From Deltaproteobacteria bacterium (lineage in GTDB: Bacteria; Bdellovibrionota; Bdellovibrionia; JABDDW01), in the NCBI GenBank assembly GCA_013287405.1, contig JABDDW010000074.1, positions 1-5,021 on the forward strand: 5,021 nucleotides of DNA, in the 5' to 3' direction. Of the stretch, positions 1 through 5,021 are shown piece by piece. The number at the start of each line of letters is the position of its first letter. The first letter of the stretch is position 1. The position numbers and the translations under genes were made by a program. The notes under the pieces were generated by a model, which made no database searches, had not been told where the DNA came from, and saw only the letters and a program-made list of their open reading frames with translations.

Positions 1-1
1 G

Positions 2-1042
2 ATTGGTTTAGTTCTAGTTTATAGCGCGAGCTTTGTCTTTGCCTCTGAAACTTATGGCGATGGGTTGTATTTTTTTAAAAGGCAGCTCGTCTTTGTCGCT
101 CTTTCTTTAGTGGGCTTGGGGTTTGCCAGCATTTTTCCATATCCTTATTTGAAAAAGTTTTTCTGGTTTTTCTTTATTGTACTGATTTGTTCTCTGGTGT
201 CGGTATTTGCACCGGGGATCGGACATCGGGTTGGCGGCGCCGTGAGGTGGGTTTCGTTGCCTGGGGGTTTGAGGTTTGAACCGGGTGAACTTGCAAAACT
301 CATGAGTCCTGTGATTTTTGCTTACCTGCTTACTTACGAAAGAAAAGAAACTGATTCTAAAGGGAAGTTTTTGTCGGTTATCCTCATGGTAACTCTTCTC
401 CCTATCCTTATTATGCTCAAGCAGCCGGATTTCGGATCATCGGTCATTTGTTTTTTGGTTGGAGCCACTCTTCTTTTTTGCTTCGAACTGCCTTGGCGCT
501 ACATGTTTATCACTGGGGTGGTTGCCGTTCCTGCCATTTACGCTCTTGTTATGGGTAGTACTTATCGCAGACAGAGGGTTTTAGCTTTTCTCAACCCGTG
601 GGCGGACCCTTCTCACGGCGGTTTTCAGGTGATTCAATCCATGCTGAGTCTGCACGCCGGTGGATTTTGGGGAGTTGGAATAGGCAAAGGACAAGGGAAG
701 CTCTTTTTTCTTCCTGAGGCGCACACGGATTTTATTCTTGCTGTTCTCGGCGAAGAAACGGGTTTTTTAGGTTTGATTTTAGTCCTTCTGCTTTTTTCGT
801 GGATTGTTTTTAGAGGCATTCAGATCGCAGGTCAATGTAAGGATCCCTTTGGACGACGACTTGCTTTAGGGCTCAGTTCCCTGATCGCTTTTCAGGCCAT
901 AATAAATACCGGAGTGGTAACGGGCCTTCTCCCTACAAAGGGGCTGACCATGCCTTTTCTATCTTATGGCGGAAGCAGTTTAGTGGCAGTGAGTTTGGCT
1001 TGCGGAGTTCTTATTAACATTCACTCTCGGAGCAAAGCCTAA
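2..1042 (+). CDS. ftsW: Septal peptidoglycan glycosyltransferase FtsW (SEDS family), 5' end missing
   Basis: FtsW is a multi-pass inner-membrane SEDS protein that polymerises lipid II into glycan strands at the division septum, working with a class B PBP (FtsI). The frame is open from the left edge, and its first 21 residues (IGLVLVYSAS... then ETYGDG) match the first membrane segment and loop of the family. The gene therefore starts upstream, and the TTG at 65 is not the start. Numbering visible residues from base 2: GGAVRW at 78-83, FEPGELAKL at 92-100, KQPDFGSS at 140-147, NPWADP at 198-203, PEAHTDF at 238-244 with the presumed catalytic Asp243 (codon 728-730), GEETG at 250-254, and LPTKGL followed by PFLSYGGSSL near the C-terminus. 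The PTKGL form favours FtsW over RodA, as does the murG neighbour. About 346 residues are visible, close to full length for the family. The TAA stop lies one base before murG. Confidence 0.95.
   Translation: MGLVLVYSASFVFASETYGDGLYFFKRQLVFVALSLVGLGFASIFPYPYLKKFFWFFFIVLICSLVSVFAPGIGHRVGGAVRWVSLPGGLRFEPGELAKLMSPVIFAYLLTYERKETDSKGKFLSVILMVTLLPILIMLKQPDFGSSVICFLVGATLLFCFELPWRYMFITGVVAVPAIYALVMGSTYRRQRVLAFLNPWADPSHGGFQVIQSMLSLHAGGFWGVGIGKGQGKLFFLPEAHTDFILAVLGEETGFLGLILVLLLFSWIVFRGIQIAGQCKDPFGRRLALGLSSLIAFQAIINTGVVTGLLPTKGLTMPFLSYGGSSLVAVSLACGVLINIHSRSKA
1029..1032 (+). promoter_or_regulatory. Probable ribosome binding site of murG (GGAG)
   Basis: A GGAG core lies inside the last codons of ftsW, 11 bases before the murG ATG at 1044. 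The spacing is somewhat long, but it is the best purine-rich match near this start. Its position inside ftsW fits co-translation of the two genes. The assignment is by eye only. Confidence 0.4.
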
Positions 1043-1043
1043 G

Positions 1044-2123
1044 ATGCATGGTTTGCTCATTGCCGGAGGTGGCACGGGGGGGCATATCTATCCCGCTGTG
1101 GCCATTGTTCAAGCTGTAAAGAGAATCAATCCCAAAACAGAGGTCGATTTTGCCGGTACAGCTAAGGGATTAGAAACCAAAATTATTCCTAGAGAAAACT
1201 TTCCCCTTCATCTTATCAAAATCGGACCATTAAACAATGTGGGATTTTTCACAAAACTTTGGACCCTCTTGTCTCTTCCCTTAGCCGTTTATGATTCCAT
1301 GAGATTGATTTTAAAATTGAAGCCAAAAATTATTATGGGAGTTGGAGGTTATGCTTCTGGGCCCGTGATGGTGGCGGGAGTCCTTCTAAAACCCTTTTTA
1401 AAATTGAAGCTTGCCATTTTTGAAGCCAATGCCTTTCCGGGGCTAACCAACCGATGGCTTAGTCGATTTGTTTCCGTTTCTTTCACAAACTTTGAAATTT
1501 CTAATGTATATTTTAAGAATCCAATCACTGTAGGAATTCCGGTAAGAGAGGGATTGACCCCTGTGAGTCGCCTCCCCTCAGAAAGATTACGTGTCCTTAT
1601 TTTTGGCGGAAGCCAGGGAGCAAGAGGAATCAATATCACCGTCACTGAAGCCGTTAAGCTCGGGGGGGATTGGTTAAATAACGTGGAATTTGTTCACCAA
1701 TTAGGTAGCACCGATTTTCATAAATTTGACAACCTTTATAAAGAACTCAAACCCAAAAATATTAAATGGTTTGAGTTTTTATACGATATGCCGGATCGTT
1801 ATAGTTGGGCAGATGTTGTCGTTTGTCGAGCTGGAGCCTCCACTCTGGCGGAACTTGCGGCTTGCCAAAAGGCGGCAACTTTGATTCCCTTCCCTTACGC
1901 TTCCGATAATCACCAAGAAAAAAATGCTCAAGCCATCGCCGAGGAGAATGCAGCTAAGGTTATACTGCAGAAGGACTTTACTCCCGATAGTTTTAGAAAT
2001 TGGATTCAAGACTTAATAGAAAATAAGAATTTAATTCCAGCGTACGAAAAATCAATCTCAAAGTTTTTTAAACCTAAGAGCGCGGAACGTATTGCCGAAT
2101 ACCTATTGGAAAATTTGCAATGA
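1044..2123 (+). CDS. murG: UDP-GlcNAc:undecaprenyl-PP-MurNAc-pentapeptide GlcNAc transferase (lipid II synthase) MurG
   Basis: MurG transfers GlcNAc from UDP-GlcNAc to lipid I, giving lipid II, at the cytoplasmic face of the inner membrane. The 359-residue length is normal for the family, and the fold is a two-domain GT-B glycosyltransferase. The N-terminal glycine loop is GGGTGGH at 8-14, with the conserved His14. A second glycine loop, GVGGYASGP, is at 99-107. The usual HEQNA segment reads FEANA at 126-130, keeping Glu127 and Asn129. The C-terminal UDP-GlcNAc-binding domain has GGSQGA at 188-193, CRAGASTLAEL at 261-271 (conserved Glu270) and DNHQEKNA at 288-295. The hydrophobic and basic stretch around residues 68-95 fits the known membrane-facing patch. 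The ATG start puts the glycine loop at the expected distance from the N-terminus and lies one base after the ftsW stop. Two runs of seven G occur inside the gene. Confidence 0.97.
   Translation: MHGLLIAGGGTGGHIYPAVAIVQAVKRINPKTEVDFAGTAKGLETKIIPRENFPLHLIKIGPLNNVGFFTKLWTLLSLPLAVYDSMRLILKLKPKIIMGVGGYASGPVMVAGVLLKPFLKLKLAIFEANAFPGLTNRWLSRFVSVSFTNFEISNVYFKNPITVGIPVREGLTPVSRLPSERLRVLIFGGSQGARGINITVTEAVKLGGDWLNNVEFVHQLGSTDFHKFDNLYKELKPKNIKWFEFLYDMPDRYSWADVVVCRAGASTLAELAACQKAATLIPFPYASDNHQEKNAQAIAEENAAKVILQKDFTPDSFRNWIQDLIENKNLIPAYEKSISKFFKPKSAERIAEYLLENLQ
2120..2123 (+). other. murG/murC stop-start overlap (ATGA)
   Basis: The murC ATG (2120-2122) shares bases with the murG TGA stop (2121-2123). This layout typically lets a ribosome finishing murG restart on murC. 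A modest GGAA at 2108-2111 lies 8 bases upstream and could help, so coupling is likely but not shown. Confidence 0.7.
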
Positions 2124-3478
2124 ATTTAGGAGAAGCGCACATACACTTTATCGGAATCGGTGGCATCGGAATGAGCGGCATTGCCGAGGTTCTGGTGAAC
2201 ATGGGTTGCTCGGTAACCGGCTCCGACGCCGCTGTAAACTCACAGGTCGAGAGACTTCAGGCTTTGGGTGTTAAGATTAAAAAAGGGCACTCAACGGAGA
2301 ATGTCCCAGAGCCTTGCGATGCTGTTGTGTTTAGTTCCGCCGTGAAAAAAAATAATCCCGAACTCATTCAAGCGCGCAAACGCAAGATTCCGATTATTCA
2401 AAGAGCTGAGATGCTAGCCGAAATTATGGGATTAAAAAGGGGAATTGCAATTGCGGGAACCCATGGAAAGACAACGACAACAAGTATGGTGGCCACCATG
2501 TTACTGTCGGCCCAACTTGACCCCACCATCGTTATTGGGGGGAGGCTTGACCTCATCAAAAGCACAGCGGCTCTCGGAAAAGGAGAATGGTTTGTTGCTG
2601 AAGCCGATGAAAGTGACGGCAGTTTTCTAAGACTGAGTCCGGAGATTGTTGTGGTCACCAATATAGACAATGACCACCTGGATCATTATCACGATTTTAA
2701 ACATTTGATGGCCACCTTTGAGGAGTTTTGCAAAAAGATTCCTTTTTATGGTGTGGCGATCCTATGTGCAGATGATCCTTACGTCTCAAAGCTGGCCCTG
2801 AAATTTGACAAAAGGCAGATGACCTACGGCTTAAACTCTAAGGCGCGGCTTAGGGGAATTAAGCTTCAATCCACTCAAGAAGAACAGAAACTAGAGGTGG
2901 AATTGGATGGTCGCGTGCTAGGTGAGCTCCGCCTAAAAATTCCGGGCAAACACAATATTTTAAACGCTCTTGCTGCGGTAGCCATTGGATTAGAACTTAA
3001 ACTTAGTTTTGAACAGATCGCTAAGGGCTTGGCTCAATATCAAGGAGTGGATCGAAGGCTCCAGAAGAAAGGGCAGTTTAAGGGTGCCGTGATTATCGAT
3101 GATTACGGCCATCATCCTACGGAGGTTCGCGCCACCCTAGAAGCGCTACGCCAGGCCTATCCTACCGAGCGACTTATTGTGGCTTTTCAACCTCATCGGT
3201 ATTCTAGAACTAAAGCCTGTTGGGAGGATTTTTTGAAGTGTTTTAGGGGAGCGGACATCGTAGGAATTCTGGAGATCTACAGTGCTGGCGAAAAGGAAAT
3301 TAGAAATATAAATTCAAAACGACTGGCGAAAGCGGTCGTGGGTAAAAACATTTCTTACTGGGGTGATCTGAAGAACGCTCACAAAAAGGCAAAGATGCTT
3401 CTCAAATCAAATGATATTTTTCTGACCCTGGGAGCCGGAGATGTCTGGAAGGTAGGGGCTGAGCTCTTAAAATCGTGA
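2120..3478 (+). CDS. murC: UDP-N-acetylmuramate--L-alanine ligase MurC
   Basis: MurC is the cytoplasmic ATP-dependent ligase that adds L-alanine, the first residue of the stem peptide, to UDP-MurNAc. The 452 residues show the three Mur-ligase domains. The N-terminal UDP-binding Rossmann domain begins with HFIGIGGIGMSG at 9-20. The central ATPase domain has the P-loop GTHGKTTT at 113-120, EADESDGSF at 161-169, and NIDNDHLDHY at 181-190. The domain boundary carries GKHN at 276-279 and GVDRRLQ at 309-315 (often GVxRRFQ). The C-terminal domain has DDYGHHPTE at 327-335, QPHRYSRT at 357-364 and LGAGD at 437-441. The GIGGIGMSG and HHPTE signatures separate MurC from MurD, MurE and MurF; the related ligase Mpl is a less likely alternative given this position between murG and murB. 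All expected motifs are present, so the enzyme should be active. Confidence 0.97.
   Translation: MNLGEAHIHFIGIGGIGMSGIAEVLVNMGCSVTGSDAAVNSQVERLQALGVKIKKGHSTENVPEPCDAVVFSSAVKKNNPELIQARKRKIPIIQRAEMLAEIMGLKRGIAIAGTHGKTTTTSMVATMLLSAQLDPTIVIGGRLDLIKSTAALGKGEWFVAEADESDGSFLRLSPEIVVVTNIDNDHLDHYHDFKHLMATFEEFCKKIPFYGVAILCADDPYVSKLALKFDKRQMTYGLNSKARLRGIKLQSTQEEQKLEVELDGRVLGELRLKIPGKHNILNALAAVAIGLELKLSFEQIAKGLAQYQGVDRRLQKKGQFKGAVIIDDYGHHPTEVRATLEALRQAYPTERLIVAFQPHRYSRTKACWEDFLKCFRGADIVGILEIYSAGEKEIRNINSKRLAKAVVGKNISYWGDLKNAHKKAKMLLKSNDIFLTLGAGDVWKVGAELLKS
3475..3478 (+). other. murC/murB stop-start overlap (GTGA)
   Basis: The GTG start of murB (3475-3477) overlaps the TGA stop of murC (3476-3478). Upstream there is only a weak purine stretch (GGGG at 3455-3458, GAG at 3461-3463, the latter 11 bases from the start). 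The weak site and non-ATG start suggest that murB translation depends partly on ribosomes arriving from murC. That dependence is an inference. Confidence 0.65.
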
Positions 3479-4365
3479 ACTTCAGTGTAACGGTTTCTAA
3501 AAATGTAAATCTAGCTTCAAAGACGAGTTGGCTTATTGGGGGTGACGCAGAATTTTATAGCGAGCCTGAATCCCTTGAAGAGTTGAAAATACTTTTAATG
3601 AAGGCCGAACAGATGGGGATCCCCTTTCAAGTACTGGGAGGGGGAACAAATGTTTTGATTTCGGATCTAGGGATCAAGGGACTTGTAATTTCTTTAAAAA
3701 AACTTACGGGCATAGAAGTGCTGAAAAACGACGAATTTCTCAATTTTTGGTGCTTTGCCGGTACTCCCAAAAGCGAAGTTTTAAGATTATTTCTTAAGCA
3801 AAAACTTCAACCTGCAAAAATGTTGGCTGGCCTTCCCGGTCAAGTGGGTGGAGGGGTCGTTATGAACGCAGGAGTTTCAGAAAACCTTACCCCTAGAGAG
3901 TTTAGCGAAATTGTTGAGGCCGTGGAGGTACTGCGTCCCGACGGGCATCTGGAGGAGATTTCTTCTAAAGAACTAAAGTGGGCCTACCGCCACTGCGAAG
4001 GTTGGCATCCGGGAGTTATCACTCGTGTTAAAATTCTCTGGCCACGGACTCCCGATGAAAATGTAATCCCAGAGGTTAAAGCTCTAAACTTGCTTCGTCT
4101 TAAGAAACAGCCGTTGGAATGGCCTAGTTGTGGCTCAGTTTTCAGAAATCCTCCCCTGGAGTCCGCCGGCAATCTCATAGAGCGTGCAGGGTTGAAAGGT
4201 CGAAGCTGTGGGGGCGCCCAAATATCTGAAAAACACGCCAATTTTATTATTAATCGGGGGCAAGCCAAATCTTCTGATATCGAATCTCTGATGCAGCTGT
4301 GTATTCGAGAGGTCAAACGCCAATTTTCCGTCGACTTGAAATCTGAAGTAGTCTTCTTGAAGTAA
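3475..4365 (+). CDS. murB: UDP-N-acetylenolpyruvoylglucosamine reductase MurB, type II-like
   Basis: MurB is a cytoplasmic FAD enzyme that uses NADPH to reduce UDP-GlcNAc-enolpyruvate to UDP-MurNAc, the substrate of MurC encoded just upstream. The 296-residue length fits the shorter type II enzymes. The FAD-binding PCMH-type domain shows an IGGDAEF element at 21-27, GGGTNVLISD at 55-64 and GLPGQVGGGVVMNAG at 119-133. A YRHC segment at 171-174 supplies the conserved Tyr-Arg pair. The C-terminal substrate domain has PSCGSVFRNP at 217-226, with Ser221 in the place of the catalytic proton-donor serine, and Glu291 (codon 4345-4347) in the place of the C-terminal catalytic glutamate. GTG at 3475 is the only sensible start: the next in-frame ATG is at residue 42, past the IGG element. 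Its last 53 bases overlap the convergent gene. Confidence 0.95.
   Translation: MNFSVTVSKNVNLASKTSWLIGGDAEFYSEPESLEELKILLMKAEQMGIPFQVLGGGTNVLISDLGIKGLVISLKKLTGIEVLKNDEFLNFWCFAGTPKSEVLRLFLKQKLQPAKMLAGLPGQVGGGVVMNAGVSENLTPREFSEIVEAVEVLRPDGHLEEISSKELKWAYRHCEGWHPGVITRVKILWPRTPDENVIPEVKALNLLRLKKQPLEWPSCGSVFRNPPLESAGNLIERAGLKGRSCGGAQISEKHANFIINRGQAKSSDIESLMQLCIREVKRQFSVDLKSEVVFLK
4313..4365. other. Tail-to-tail overlap of murB and the convergent gene
   Basis: The TGA stop of the - strand gene (4313-4315) lies inside murB, and the TAA stop of murB (4363-4365) lies inside the - strand gene, so 53 bases code on both strands. The overlap encodes about the last 17 residues of each protein, including MurB Glu291. 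I looked for an intrinsic terminator for either gene around 4340-4400. I found only short GAAG/CTTC inverted repeats with stems of 4-5 bases and no T-run, which I do not regard as a terminator. Confidence 0.75.
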
Positions 4366-5020
4366 GTTGAAGAGCTTCCAAAATGGCTTTGAGAGATTCA
4401 TTCACATCGGAGTACGTCACCGAAGGTTGATTCTTAAGATAGGCCCCTAGACTGTCTGGATTTCTTAATCTCGCAAGGAGCATCTGCTTAAATCCATGGG
4501 TGAGCTCGAGGGGAAAGTCCTCCGCAAGTCCTGCCAAATTAAAGTCTTTTGAAGTGAAAAGGCTTAAGGAGGTCGTCTCGCTTTCGTAAGTGAGATAAAA
4601 TAATATTAACGAAATCAACCGTCTCTTGAAGAGAGGCATTTTTCTTTGTCTTTCTAGGTTATTAATGTTCATCAATAACGAGAGTTTTTCAAAAATCTTA
4701 GTTTTTAAAGCCGCTACTTCAGAAGCCGTAAGATGGACCGATTCTCCGCCTCTTGAGGCTGAGCCATTGATCTCGTTAAATCGGGAGTTTAATATGAGGT
4801 TATTTGAAAGATCACTTCTAAAGGTGTCTTCAGAGTCCAAGCTGTAATTTCCAAAAATTCGGATAAAATAAGTAGGATAAGCACTGGCAAGATTGAGATC
4901 CGCGATCGTAAAATCCTCTACGGTGGGAATAAAGAGATTCTCCTTAACGAGACGTCTCAAAGGGCCTTCATAAGCACGAGTTCTGCTATAAATTCCTCCG
5001 AAGAATTGAGAGGCATAATT
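4313..5020 (-). CDS. Unrecognised protein, N-terminus beyond the right edge
   Basis: I do not recognise this protein. The - strand frame is open from the right edge (5020) to a TGA at 4313-4315, giving 235 visible residues. A TTG at 4958-4960 could act as a start, but the frame continues upstream without a stop and with protein-like sequence (QFFGGIYSRTRAYEGPLRR), so the gene most likely begins outside the window. Numbering from the right edge, the first 80 or so residues are mixed, with FTIADLNLASAYPTYF around 37-52. There are predicted helical stretches at about 97-116 and 133-145 (RRLISLILFYLTY). The C-terminus is basic (SRR, SSRRKIGV). No cysteine is visible. The one hydrophobic patch is too short for a confident membrane span, and no catalytic motif stands out. 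It is convergent with murB, so it is not part of that operon. The long open frame and lack of a competing + strand gene support it as a real CDS. Confidence 0.75.
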   Translation of the reverse strand, partial: NYASQFFGGIYSRTRAYEGPLRRLVKENLFIPTVEDFTIADLNLASAYPTYFIRIFGNYSLDSEDTFRSDLSNNLILNSRFNEINGSASRGGESVHLTASEVAALKTKIFEKLSLLMNINNLERQRKMPLFKRRLISLILFYLTYESETTSLSLFTSKDFNLAGLAEDFPLELTHGFKQMLLARLRNPDSLGAYLKNQPSVTYSDVNESLKAILEALQLTSRRLLQISSRRKIGV

Positions 5021-5021
5021 T

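Noticed and set aside
65..67. TTG at 65 as the start of the first gene
   Set aside because: The frame is open back to base 2 and encodes typical FtsW first-membrane-segment sequence, so the gene starts outside the window.
1309..1410. A 15-base direct repeat (TTTTAAAATTGAAGC) at 1309-1323 and 1396-1410
   Set aside because: Both copies are in frame within murG and encode the same LKLK residues, 29 codons apart. Similar codon choice in two lysine-leucine stretches explains it.
4345..4376. Short GAAG/CTTC inverted repeats around the murB stop codon
   Set aside because: The stems are only 4-5 bases, GC-poor, and not followed by a T-run, so they do not make a credible terminator.
3984..4401. Two - strand open frames opposite the end of murB
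   Set aside because: They lie mostly antisense to well-conserved murB codons and have no recognisable product.
4626..4847. A 73-residue + strand open frame
   Set aside because: It lies wholly inside the longer - strand gene, has no clear ribosome binding site and resembles no known protein. It is best read as a shadow frame.
1..5021. A novel defence, mobile or regulatory system in the window
   Set aside because: Four of the five genes are standard cell-wall housekeeping genes with intact motifs. I saw no integrase, transposase, toxin-antitoxin pair, repeat array or structured non-coding stretch.

Overview
This window carries the distal part of a bacterial division-and-cell-wall (dcw) cluster on the + strand, followed by a convergent gene of unknown function. 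The order is ftsW (5' end cut off by the left edge), murG, murC, murB, then an unrecognised gene on the - strand that runs off the right edge. Almost every base is coding. No RNA gene, mobile element, CRISPR array or long non-coding stretch was seen.

The four + strand genes are packed as one apparent transcription unit: ftsW and murG are one base apart, murC starts inside the murG stop codon (ATGA), and murB starts with GTG inside the murC stop codon (GTGA). They cover consecutive steps of peptidoglycan synthesis. MurB and MurC act in the cytoplasm to make UDP-MurNAc and attach its first amino acid. MurG converts lipid I to lipid II at the inner face of the membrane. FtsW polymerises lipid II into septal glycan strands. 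All recognisable catalytic and binding motifs are present, so these look like intact, ordinary housekeeping genes.

By eye the base composition is moderately AT-rich. murB placed directly after murC, without ddl between them, is an arrangement known from several lineages including delta-proteobacteria in the broad sense and Bdellovibrio-like bacteria. A Gram-negative of that general kind is my guess, held with low confidence. In many such clusters ddl, ftsQ, ftsA and ftsZ would follow. Here the cluster stops at murB and a gene on the opposite strand takes their place.

The right-hand gene (at least 235 residues) overlaps the 3' end of murB tail to tail by 53 bases. I do not recognise its product. 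It is the only truly unknown item in the window. I saw no clear evidence of a previously undescribed biological system here.
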